A stretch of DNA of 64,000 nt, from positions 17,319,701 to 17,383,700 of the forward strand of contig OX439009.1 of NCBI GenBank assembly GCA_949316495.1. Reading direction: 5' to 3'. The notes below the pieces were generated by a model that worked only from the letters and a program-made list of their open reading frames with translations, did no database searches and had not been told where the DNA came from. The stretch comes from Amphiduros pacificus. Taxonomy: Eukaryota > Annelida > Polychaeta > Phyllodocida > Hesionidae. Position numbers and translations under genes: made by a program. Shown one piece after another: positions 46,501-57,078 of this stretch (position 1 is the first letter of the stretch; each line of letters opens with the position of its first letter).

Positions 46501-49105
46501 ATGATGCCTGGTGAAATTAATCAAACTTGGTTTTCTTTTAACAAAAATAATAAAAGAATCAACATTTCATTCAAGATTGCAATTATTCTATAAAATATTC
46601 AGCTGAAAAACACCTTTGAAAAATACCATATAGGATGTAACATTTTGTGTCCACTTTGTTACGTCTGGGGACTCCTGTGTAGTGAGGTAACATATTTAAG
46701 AACATCACCTGACCTGGATGTCTTTACAATGTGATGCCATTCTGGTGCAAAGACATGCTGGTGAATTAAAATATTTTTGAGCTTAAATCTCTGAAAAGTG
46801 CACATTTTGTCTTGACACTTCTTTGGTGTCAGGATGTTACATCTGGGACTTTTTGTATAATGTTCAAAATAAAAACTTTATACTATTTTTTTCATCCAAC
46901 TAAAAAAGGTAACTAAAATTTTATAACTTTCCACAAGTTGGTACTTCATTGCAGAGCTGTTTTGTGGCAGATTCAACTGGAAATTGAATATCACCAAAAT
47001 GTCCAGATGAGAAAATTGATTGTTACATCCTGTTATGAATATCAAAACATCACAAAAGGGATATTTACAGTCCATAAAATCTTTTAAAATGTGTATTAGA
47101 TGCCAGTTTAGTAGTTTCTCTCTCATAACCCACTGAAATATATGGAGCATGTGTCTTTAAACCCTCAGACAAGATCATTGAAAAAAATGTTCCTGGAATT
47201 TTTGGTGTCCTCTGTTACGTTGGTTTCACTTTTTACATAAAAATTTAGATTAAATGGAACTTTGATCATTATTCTTGTCATATCTTTATGTGAAGATGAA
47301 AAAATGTTATGACAAAAAATCCTGATATATTATTTCAACAATTATGTTTCCTTTTGAATTGTAAACATGATGTAACATTGGACACAAAAGGTATTGAAGT
47401 TGGATGGAGTCCTCGTTACATTGGTCCATATCACACACTAATAACAAACCAAATGTAAAATAATGACACTGAAATACAAATTGATAGCATAAATACTGTA
47501 GAAAAATTATGTGAATTTGAGGTCATCTTGTCAAAGCATTTTTGGTGAAATATTGCAAGACAAGTGCTTGATGTAACAAGGACTCCACATTGTATGTATT
47601 CCATGGTGCACATGTTATATTAGTGTTTGCATATCTTCTGAGACTTAACACAATTTTGTCACATGTTTTATAAGTGAATGAATAGCATTAAAACATTCTT
47701 TATCATAATATTTCAGTATTTAGTATGATTTGAACAAAGATAAGAATACTTAGAATGGTGCACACACTTGTGTCAGGCAAAGATTATTTAAGCAAATGAA
47801 ATAACATGAAGGTGGTCAGTTTATACAATAAGACTTGTTAAATTGATTAGGTGCAAAATTGTTAAGATCTGTCCATTCTAACTTTTAATAAATCATTTAT
47901 AGCTCTCATACATATATCAATCCCTACTTCTCCAGATGTAACACAGGACACCAAAATGATGAATTCTTTGTTATCATGAATAATGATGAGGTATCACTAA
48001 ACTTAATACATGAAAAATTCCTCCAAGGAACAAGCAACAAAACATTGCCTTGTCAGTAAACAGGTGTCTTATAGAAAATAAAGAATTCTCATTCGAACTT
48101 TCATTTGGTGTCCTTGTTACATCTGCATATAATTGATTTTTTGGCAATTGAAATGTATTAAATTCTATCTGAAGTACTTTAAGGATAAAAAAGACATCCT
48201 TTTAAAAATAAATACACTGTTAATTGTTTAAATGAGATTTATATGCTTTTAATATATATTTTTGAGTCCATGTTACATCAGGGACCTTTAAAAAACTATT
48301 TTCTTTGTGATCAACATTTGAAACTATCTTCTCATGTTGATTTATGAATGAGTTAACCTTTCCTGCAATCATAAAAGCCAATGTTGTTCCTTTAAACATA
48401 TTTTGAAATTGCGAAAAATTGATGTTCCAGATGTAACAAAAATCACAGGACACCAGATTCTGGCTCAAATGTTGTCTGCTCCAGGTCAAAACAAATTAGC
48501 ACATGATTTGTTGAAGAATTGGCCCAAGACTAATTACATTTATTATATAAATGACAACTTTTATGACATTTCTACAAAAAATATATCTGAACAAATATTT
48601 TATTCATTTCGTGAGAAATGCTGTGTGGTTGAACAAAGAATAACCTAGGAGTGGGATTTTTGTATCACTCCTGCTTGGGTCAGCAGATCATCAATACCTA
48701 TTTCACAAATCTATCCAGCATCATGTTATTTTATGTATGAATAGCATTGTTTACACTGTTACATTAAGAAACCTGTTTTTACCAGTTCGCAGCCTACAAG
48801 CACCGAGCCCGGTTTGGCGAAGGAACCGGTCCGATCTGGCTGAGTGACGTGGAATGTACCGGATATGAGGCCAGCCTGGACGAGTGCATTCTGACAGGAG
48901 GGTGGGGAGGTCACTTCTGTCACCACACCGAGGATGCTGGAGTAGACTGCAGTCAGTCATCACTTACATTATCAAAGATTTTTTGATAAACGATAAAAAT
49001 AGTCATTGTTTCTGAATTGGTTGTTTCAAGAACCACATTTCACCCTACCATAATTGTGTTGATATATCTCAAATACCTTTTTATTTTTCAGGAGATTGGT
49101 ATTGA
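37524..49105 (+). CDS. Secreted protein with four SRCR domains and an RPTS stalk
   Basis: Exons: 37524-37595, 38457-38633, 38773-38935, 39896-39922, 40256-40391, 40566-40729, 41161-41190, 41367-41543, 42517-42636, 42774-42971, 43554-43729, 48786-48951, 49092-49105. They total 1620 nt, 539 aa plus stop. Residues 1-24 are a signal peptide, followed by a Lys/Pro-rich spacer. SRCR1 spans about 37-137, SRCR2 148-246, SRCR3 258-355 and SRCR4 430-535; each has six cysteines (group A) and each is split by an intron. Tiny exons of 27 and 30 nt encode the first two linkers. Residues about 356-421 hold some eleven RPTS repeats, a likely O-glycosylated stalk. The protein ends at CRDWY without an anchor. 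It probably binds microbial or extracellular ligands. SRCR4 is interrupted by a 5.06-kb intron full of repeats. Intron positions differ from the neighbouring SRCR gene. Confidence 0.85.
37918..38075 (+). repeat. Diverged dispersed repeat, partner at 7888-8125
   Basis: See the copy in intron 1 of the NACHT-TPR gene. This copy lies in intron 1 of the plus-strand SRCR gene and includes GATGTTTGTGTTTGACGC and GCATTCGTCACTAAGCCC. It is shorter than its partner. Confidence 0.4.
38691..38735. repeat. CA-rich microsatellite
   Basis: Interrupted CA repeat of about 40 bp, ending about 37 bp before the 3' splice site at 38772 of the plus-strand SRCR gene. Confidence 0.85.
39215..39740. repeat. 60-bp minisatellite in an SRCR intron
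   Basis: Nine units of 60 bp containing GGGTACCAGAAGTGAGAGGT, GAGAGGATACCA and TATAGATATGGTGA. The array ends about 155 bp before the 3' splice site of the 27-nt exon at 39896. The unit length is a multiple of three and gives spurious open frames. Confidence 0.95.
40165..40258 (+). repeat. About 21-bp repeat spanning the 3' splice site of the SRCR2 exon
   Basis: Four to five units of TATCCAGATGTTCATGTAG with variants. The exon at 40256 begins inside the last unit: TATCCAG is the acceptor and ATGTTC is the first exon sequence. Upstream units repeat both, creating decoy acceptors at about 40196, 40235 and nearby. Confidence 0.8.
42032..42150 (-). mobile_element. Truncated, diverged SINE copy
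   Basis: Matches the tail and part of the body of the SINE at 32464-32776: (GTTT)n, AAACATTATTTCAATTATTT, and CAGTCACAGATTTACCAGGA. The tRNA head is missing. It lies in an intron splitting SRCR3. Confidence 0.7.
42262..42490. repeat. 21-bp minisatellite before an SRCR3 exon
   Basis: About ten units of GTGTTTGATACCAACAATTA plus T. The array ends about 25 bp before the acceptor at 42516; the acceptor sequence TTTACAATTATTCATAG resembles a decayed unit. Confidence 0.92.
42822..42960 (+). repeat. 12-bp coding minisatellite (RPTS repeat)
   Basis: About eleven near-identical copies of AGACCTACATCT inside the exon 42774-42971 of the SRCR gene, each encoding Arg-Pro-Thr-Ser. The copies are almost identical at DNA level, so the number of units is likely to vary between alleles. 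Confidence 0.95.
43799..45475 (-). mobile_element. Satellite-tailed non-autonomous element, copy A
   Basis: About 435 bp of conserved head (45041-45475) is joined to about 1.2 kb of a 19-bp satellite, AGCTGTCTCTCACTTGTGC. The element ends at AAGTGCCTTCGGCTGG, a short hairpin (GCC-TTC-GGC). The reverse complement matches copy B at 59690-62044 from end to end. No coding capacity. A head, an internal tandem array and a terminal hairpin recall Helentron-related elements such as the bivalve pearl family; that link is inference. It lies in the 5.06-kb intron splitting SRCR4. Confidence 0.78.
45295..45308 (+). promoter_or_regulatory. CTCF-core-like motif in element copy A
   Basis: CCACCAGAGGGCAG, a close match to the known bilaterian CTCF core CCASYAGRKGGCA. 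It lies in the conserved head of the satellite-tailed element. Binding is unproven. Confidence 0.45.
46280..48460. repeat. Interspersed GTTACATCTG motif, about 175-bp spacing
   Basis: A motif near GGTGTCCT-TGTTACATCTGG recurs about a dozen times in both orientations, near 46640, 46665, 46837, 47028, 47208, 47380, 47418, 47578, 47945, 48117, 48277 and 48440, with weaker matches near 46290 and 46480. Most gaps are 160-190 bp or twice that. The sequence between motifs is not obviously repeated. Open frames here have no recognisable domain. It fills most of the rest of the SRCR4 intron. Confidence 0.62.
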
Positions 49106-49267
49106 TAGAATGTCATCATACACATCAATGTTCATCATCTCTATGCTTTTGCTTTTCTTCAACCTGGTGTGTGGTGAAACTGTGAGGTTTAAATAGTATG
49201 GGTGTTTGACAACTGGGACCGGTGGTGGTTTTAAACAAATCAAACTCACGCAGGATTTTCACATTCA

Positions 49268-49273
49268 AATAAA
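49268..49273 (+). terminator. AATAAA polyadenylation signal of the plus-strand SRCR gene
   Basis: AATAAA lies about 165 bp after the stop codon at 49103-49105 and is followed by further A-rich copies. It is the nearest consensus signal downstream. Confidence 0.45.
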
Positions 49274-49289
49274 ACAAAATAAAAAAAGA

Positions 49290-50300
49290 AAGGGTCACAG
49301 CTACAACTGGGCCATTAAAATAGGATGGATGATTTGGGAAAGAACAACTGGGCCACTAGGATAGGAAGGATGATTTGGGAAAGTACAACTGGGCCATTAA
49401 GTTAAGATGGATGGTGTGGGGAAACTACAACTGGGGCATTAAGGTAGGATGGATGATGTGAGGAAAGTACAACTGTTCCATTAATATAGGATGAATGATG
49501 TGGGGAAAGTAAAACTATGCCACTAAGATAGGATGGGTGAAGTTGGAAAGTACAACTGGGGCATTAAGATAGGATGGATGATTTGGGAAAGTACAACTGG
49601 GACATTAAGGTAGGATGGATGATGTGGGTAAAGTACAACTGGGGCATTAAGATATGATGGATGATGTGGGGCAAGTACAACTGGGGCATTAAGATATGAT
49701 GGATGATGTGGGTAAAGTACAACTGGGGCATTAAGATAGGATGGATGATTTGGGGAAAGTAGATCTGAGACATTAAGGTAGGATGGATGGTGTGGGGCAA
49801 GTACAACTGGGGCATTAAGATATGATGGATGATGTGGGGCAATTACAACTGGGGCATTAAGATAGGATGGATGATGTGGGGCAAGTACAACTGGGCCATT
49901 AAGATAGGATGGATGATTTGGGTAAAGTACAACTGGGGCATTAAGATAGGATGGAGGATTTGGGTAAAGTACAACTGGGGCATTAAGATAGGATGGATGA
50001 TGTGGGGCAAGTACAACTGGGCCATTAAGATAGGATGGATGATTTGGGTAAAGTACAACTGGGGCATTAAGATAGGATGGATGATTTGGGTAAAGTACAA
50101 CTGGGGCATTAAGATAGGATGGATGATTTGGGAAAAGTAGATATGAGACATTAAGGTAGGATGGATGATTTGGGAAAAGTAGATATGAGACATTAAGGTA
50201 GGATGGATGATGTGGGGCAAGTACAACTGGGCCATTAAGATAGGATGGATAATGTGGGGCAAGTACAACTGGAGCATGAATACAGGATGTGTGATATGAC
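49290..50300. repeat. 42-bp minisatellite
   Basis: About 24 units of 42 bp containing GTACAACTGGGGCATTAAGA, TAGGATGGATGAT and TGGGGCAA. Variants with GTAGATATGAGACATTAAGG occur near 50130-50200. The unit is a multiple of three, which keeps a 277-codon open frame on the minus strand; it has no ATG-supported gene structure and I treat it as an artefact. Confidence 0.95.
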
Positions 50301-50542
50301 ATGGAAAAATCTTGGGCAACAAAGGAATGAAGATAACTGCAAAAATAATTGCACAATACTCATTCAGTTATGAGGATATGTATACGATGGATGAGAACAA
50401 AAACAAGATCTGTTAAATTCTCAATTTCAAACTTATTTTATATCTTGTGTGGCACAATAAAATATTTCTTGCAAAAGCTGTTTTTAGGTCATCACAGTTT
50501 TTCATTAAACTGTATTATATTTTATGTGATATGCTTTTCAAG

Positions 50543-51468
<926 letters not shown>

Positions 51469-54400
51469 ATGAATTTCAATCTGAGGATGATCGTACTCCA
51501 CTTAGTTCTGACGGCACATGGTAAGTAGATTTCTTTTTCTTTTTTTTTTTGATTTGATATGCTGGCCGCTCCACTTTTGTCTCGTGGGCACTCAGAGCTT
51601 ACGCAGCATGGCTATCCAACTAGAGAGGAGACCCAATAGATGTCACTTAAAATGTAACTCGTTCACCTTTAATTTTATCATTTTGATATTGGACTGATGT
51701 ACGCAAGTCACGGAAATACTTGTTTTACAACTATAATAAATATTTTAAAACATTGTTCTGAGAGTGGTTATCTGCGGTTGTGTCGTTCAAATTTTGTATG
51801 GCTTATGCAGTCAACTGGGAGTCCGACATGTTTATAAATACTTTTATTCATTTATGAAAACCATCATAGTACTACAAAGCTGAGTTATTTTATGACCAGT
51901 TCACTTCTATTTGTCAGTTTACCTTTCTACACAAAATAGATTCCTGCATTGCTCATGTTCTTGCCCTTTGTTTAAATAATTCCCTTTGGTTAACGAATTC
52001 CCTTTGTTTAATGATTCCTTTAATTAAATAATTCCCTTTGGTTAACGAATTCCCTTTGGTCAAATAATGTATCCCGAAGGTCTGGACATTACTCATGACG
52101 GGGAGACAAATTTCCTTATCAGGAATTAAAAAAAACCAGGAATGACAGTAATTGTTATCATGCATTCCAACTTTCCCATTCTTTTGATTTTGCACAATAA
52201 ATTGATTTGTGTAGTGAACTCAGTAAATCAGCACTCCCCTTTGCGATCAAAAGAATTAGTAACTTGATTTATTATTTTGTGGTGATTTTGATGCAATTTA
52301 TTCGCTTTTTGTTAGGCGCAAGAGAGATGTAATGCATTTATTGTCTCCCGTCCTGAAAACGGGTACTTAAATTTGGGTGATGTCTGTCCGTAAGTTTGTC
52401 CGCATATAGTGTTCGCGCGACAAAGTCCTTGGGATTGCTCGTTGCTTTCTTTTCATATTGGACAGGCACATTTAATATATCAATATCTTACATGAGTGCG
52501 ATAATGGCTGTGATTGGAAGATATCTGTTGCCGTGGTAACCACATGAAAATCATTGAAAATCTTGTTAGCTCTGCTCTTGTTCAACAATTCAGAATTGAT
52601 TTTTTTAATTAGTTCAGGAGAGTGGATTGACTTTTGACTGACCAACCCCTGAAGTGTAAAGCTCCCCCACCCCTGAAGTGTAAAGCTCTCCCACCCCTGA
52701 AGTGTAAACTCCCCCACCCCTGAAGTGTAAAGCTCTCCCACCCCTGAAGTGTAAAGCTCACCCACCCCTGAAGCTTAGAGCTCTCCCACCCCTGAAGTGT
52801 AAAGCTCCCCCACCCCTGAAGTGGAAAGCCCTCCCACCCCTGAAGCGTAAAGCTCTCCCACCCTTGAAGTGTAAAGCTCTCTCACCCCTGAAGCTTAAAG
52901 CTCTCCAACCCCTTCAAACCCCTGAAGTGTAAAGCTCTCCCACCCCTGAAGCGTAAAGCTCTCCCACCCCTGAAGTGTAAAGCTCTCTCACCTCTGAACC
53001 GTAAAGCTCTCCAATCCCTTCCAACCCCTGAAGTGTAAAGCTCTCCCACCCTTGAAGTGTAAAGCTCTCCCACCCCTGAAGTGTAAAGCTCTCCAACCAC
53101 TGAAGCTTAAAGCTCTCCCACCCCTGAAGTGTAAACTCCCCCACCCCTGAAGTGTAAAGCTCTCCCACCCCTGAAGTTTAAAGCTCTCCCACCCCTAAAG
53201 CTTAGAGCTCTCCCACCCCTGAAGTGTAAAGCTCTCCCACCCCTGAAGCTTAGAGCTCTCCCACCCCTGAAGTGTAAACTCCCCCACCCCTGAAGTGTAA
53301 AGCTCTCCCACCCCTGAAGTGTAAAGCTCCCCCACCCCTGAAGTGTAAAGCTCTCCAACCACTGAAGCTTAAAGCTCTCCCACCCCTGAAGTGTAAAGCT
53401 CTCCCACCCCTGAAGTGTAAAGCTCTCCCACCACTGAAGCTTAGAGCTCCCCCACCCCTGAAGTGTAAAGCTCTCCCATCCCTGAAGCTTAGAGCTCTCC
53501 CACCCCTGAAGTGTAAAGCTCTCCCACCCCTGAAGTGTAAAGCTCTCCCACCCCTGAAATGTAAAGCTCTCCAACCCCCGATGTTTAAAAGAATCCCACC
53601 TCTGAAGTTTCAGGAGGTGTTAAACTGGAAAGAACCTACAGAAAAGTTGAAGGAATGCGTGTCATAAATGGCGAGCCTCTTGGGGTATATGGACTGAATT
53701 CCCTAATGGAGTGTGGAATGAAGTGTCTCAGCTTCAAGCAATGCCAAGCCTTCCAGTCTTGGAAGAACTATTATGCAGAAAGCAGATACACATGTCAATT
53801 TTGGACAATGGAACGCCTTGTGCTTTTGCCAGACGATAATGGCCTGCCCCCTCTTTATATAAAGGAAGGTAACATCTGGAGTCTTTTAATCTTTTAGGAT
53901 TTTAGCAAGAGTTTGCATACTGACTGGAAGTATATATGCGAATTTATAATTATTTTAGTGGTTAGACAGAAAAACGTATTTGCTTTCCTGGAAAAAAAAG
54001 CGAAGTCACAAATAACACAGACTGTCAGTTTAAAGAAAATAAAATAATATGGCCTGAGAAAATCGGTTGTTCATTGGTTTATGGTAAATAAACTGTATCT
54101 CCATCCGGTATATTATCAAAGTTACTATTATCAAATCTAGGTGATGATCTAAAATAAAGATCCCAATCACTCTTCAAAAAGGGCACATGCTTCTATCTGT
54201 GTAGATAAAGCCTTAATAGTGCTGAAAAAATTATTTATACAAACTATACAATATAAACATTTACCAAGAATTGAGATGACATGCAAGATATTTTGTCTTG
54301 TATTCATAAAGCATAAAGTGTACTATTATTGCATTCTTTTGCAGCTTCTCAATTTTGTAAACATCCAGGCAATGATGCAAATGGTTTTTTGGATTTGGGC

Positions 54401-57078
54401 ATCTCCTCATCCGAAGCTTTGGAAAGTGCCTTTTTTTCACCTGGATATGAGGTGACCTACTCATGTCATTTGCTACTTAGCATCATGCTGAAAACATGCA
54501 CCGATGAAGGGACGTGGAGTTGGCCTGGGTCAGAATGTCCAAGTCAGAATGATGGTTGCTGTCATTTTTTTACCTTTCTCCTGTTTTATTGTGGCGTGTT
54601 TAACTGTGGCATGTTCGACAGTGGCGTGTTTGACAGTGCCGTGTTCGACTGTGTCATGTTCGACAGTGTCGTGTTCGTCAGTGTCGTGTTCAATAGTGGC
54701 ATGTTTGACTGTGGCATGTTTGACTGTGGCATGTTTGACTGTGGCATGTTTGACTATGGCATGTTTGACTGTGGCATGTTTGACTGTGGTGTGTTCGACA
54801 GTGCCGTGTTCGACTGTGGTGTGTGCGACTGTGGCGTATTCCACAGTCGCATGTATGACTGTGGCGTGTTTGACTGTGGCATGTTTGGCTGTGGCATGTT
54901 TGACTGGCGTGTTTGACTGTTGTGTGTTTGACTGTGGTGTGTTTGACAGTGCTGTGTTCGACTGTGGTGTGTTCAACTGTGGCGTGTTCGACTGTGGCGT
55001 ATTCCACAGTCGCATGTTTGACTGTGGCGTGTTTCACTGTGGCATGTTTGGCTGTGGCATGTTTGACTGTGGCGTGTTTGACTGTGGCGTGTTTGACTGT
55101 GGCGTGTTTGACTGTGGCATGTATGACTGTGGTGTGTTTGACTGGCGTGTATGACTTGCATGTTCCTGTTTTGTTCCATTGATAACTGTCCTTTTATAGT
55201 GTTTTTATATACACTAGGAAGCATAACATTTTCAATAATTAGTGTAAAGTTATTATGCTGTGAACACAAAACAGTTATTACACTATTTCATATATTCCAT
55301 TTGTAGAGGTCATTGATTGCCTTGAAATATTTAAATGACATAGAATAAAGGTAATCGTTTACATCTCTTAATTACCATGCATGATTTAGGCTATATTAGG
55401 TCAATAAGAACTTGCCACCGGAACTGAATGCCATAACCTTTTTTAATAGTGACTGCTAGAGATCATTTTAGCATTATCTTAAAGTAAGGGTAATCCAAGC
55501 AATAGTCTTTAGCAATGGTGTGAAGGAGATACAACTCACAATTCTTGTTTATGCCTCAGTCACATTTAAGCCTACCCAGACGTCTTAAAGACATCCTGCA
55601 GACGTCTGTGTCATGAAACAGACGTCTGTGTCATGAAACAGACGTCGTAAAGATATCCTACAGACGTCTGTGCTATTCAGTTTTGCACGTGCCGTGCGGT
55701 GCCCTTTAATAATGTGACCACAGCTACGGCATCTCTCAGATTGTTGGTGATAAACTCCCCGGCGCCCGGCAGATTGTGAAGCCGGCCGATTCTAACTTCC
55801 CCGCCGGCGTCCGGTGCAAATGTGACTGAGGCATTACCTGACCTCTTGTTTACCTGACCTCTTGTTTAAATGACATCTTGTTTACCTGACCTCTTGTTTA
55901 CCTGACCTCGTGTTTACCTGACCTCTTATTTACCTGACCTCTTATTTACCTGACCTCTTGTTTAAATGACATCTTGTTTACCTGAACTCTTGTATACCTG
56001 CCCTCTTGTTTACCTGACCTCTTGTTTACCTGACCTCTTGTTTACCTGACCTCTTGTTTACCTTTCAGGTAGTTATTCCTGGCTGATTGTGATCGGTGGA
56101 ATGGCAGGCTCTGTGCCAAGTGAATCAATGCAACAATATTCCCTTGGCGTTGACCTGATGCGATACTTCGTAGAGCTTCCAGGTACCTGGCACAGCATGG
56201 GAGTCGCCGCAACACAAAACAGTATCTTCCTTGTCGGTGGCCATTTTTCCTCTCGCGCTCACAGTTTTGCGCTTTATGATGTTGAAAGCAGCATGGCTGA
56301 CCGCGTGTATAAGTATAACATGGAAGGACAAGGCTGGAATGAACTGATCTCCATGAACAATTTCAGACCGGAAAAGCCATGTGTTTTTACACACAACCAG
56401 AAATTGTATGCAGTTGGTGGTGCTACCCTTGTCATGGAGAGTGATAGGGGTGCTCCATTAAATATCATGGAATATATGCACCTGGATTATACAAACATTG
56501 GCTGGATGACTCACACTCAGTTACTACCGGAAGAGCGGTCAGATATGAGCTGCGTCATGTCCAAAGGTACAGTGTACATGACAGGGGGTGTCAATAGGCT
56601 CAACGAGACCACCTCCAACACGCTGCACTGGGCACCAGGAGATGACACCAAACCATGGGATTACAATGTGGATATGGCTCAGAAACGTCGGGATCACTGT
56701 TCAGTCTCAAATGGTGATAACATTTATGTGTTGGGTGGAAATAACGGGGAAGACGTGCTTGACCACATGGAGATGTTTGATACTGAAGTAAGGAAATGGA
56801 TGACGCTCAGCAGCTTGCCTCGCCCCACTCAGAACGCACAGTGTGTGGTCCATCGGAACAAGATACTGGTCGTCGGAGGCAATGGTGGCGAGGAAGACTT
56901 TAACGAAATCCTAATTTATGACATCGATGATCGCAAGTGGGAGACAAACGGCATATATCATATATCTGCAGTACATAGTCACGGCTTACTGTTATTTCCA
57001 GTGGAAAATGCAGTGCCAGTTGGAGAAGAAATTCAAGGCTTTGGATATGTTGATAATATCTTCCATGATCAAATGTGA
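51469..57078 (+). CDS. Secreted PAN/apple-sushi-kelch protein
   Basis: Exons: 51469-51520, 53614-53868, 54345-54542, 56069-57078. The internal exon borders are all phase 1, and the total is 1515 nt, 504 aa plus stop. Residues 1-17 (MNFNLRMIVLHLVLTAH) form a signal peptide. Residues 18-102 are a PAN/apple-like module with the pattern C-x3-C-x5-C and a later cysteine. Residues 103-168 are a divergent four-cysteine sushi/CCP module ending WPGSECP. Residues 169-504, on one exon, are a kelch propeller with six Gly-Gly strands (VIGG, LVGG, AVGG, MTGG, VLGG, VVGG). PAN and sushi modules bind carbohydrate or protein outside the cell, so this propeller is probably extracellular, as in attractin. No transmembrane segment is visible. 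The order of modules is unusual; function is not known. Confidence 0.85.
51962..52067. repeat. About 18-bp repeat AATTCCCTTTGGTTAACG
   Basis: Five to six imperfect units in intron 1 of the PAN-sushi-kelch gene. Confidence 0.8.
52650..53612. repeat. 22-bp minisatellite ending at a 3' splice site
   Basis: More than 40 units of CTCCCACCCCTGAAGTGTAA plus AG. The last unit, ATCCCACCTCTGAAGTTTCA plus G, is itself the acceptor of the PAN exon at 53614. The pyrimidine-rich half of the unit acts as the polypyrimidine tract. Minus-strand open frames of up to 155 codons are artefacts. Confidence 0.95.
54590..55155. repeat. 15-bp minisatellite encoding CGMFD-like pentapeptides
   Basis: About 37 units of GACTGTGGCATGTTT with variants. 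It lies in the intron after the sushi exon. The sushi reading frame stays open past its donor and through the first 20 or so units, giving repeats of Cys-Gly-Met/Val-Phe-Asp before a stop near 54914. Confidence 0.95.
55552..55833. mobile_element. MITE with TTA target duplication (PIF/Harbinger-like)
   Basis: 282 bp with perfect 16-bp terminal inverted repeats, TGCCTCAGTCACATTT, flanked on both sides by TTA (55549-55551 and 55834-55836). A 3-bp TWA duplication is typical of PIF/Harbinger elements. The interior has three copies of the palindrome CAGACGTCTG and a GC-rich segment with CCGGCG repeats. Non-coding; it lies in intron 3 of the PAN-sushi-kelch gene. Confidence 0.82.
55838..56064. repeat. 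16-bp minisatellite at the 3' splice site of the kelch exon
   Basis: About 14 units of TGACCTCTTGTTTACC, beginning directly after the MITE and ending 4 bp before the CAG acceptor at 56066-56068. The pyrimidine-rich unit supplies the polypyrimidine tract. Minor variants include TTTAAATGACATC. Confidence 0.95.

Noticed and set aside
46878-48648. Short ORFs in the GTTACATCTG array as a possible hidden gene
   Set aside because: They lie in different frames and on both strands, with no shared domain, and end at stops unrelated to the motif spacing.
49523-50356. 277-codon minus-strand open frame of a Pro/His/Tyr-rich repeat
   Set aside because: It is produced by a 42-bp minisatellite whose length is a multiple of three; no splice signals or flanking domains support it.
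52472-53574. Several overlapping repeat ORFs on the minus strand
   Set aside because: They are shadows of the 22-bp minisatellite in intron 1 of the PAN-sushi-kelch gene; all frames look alike.
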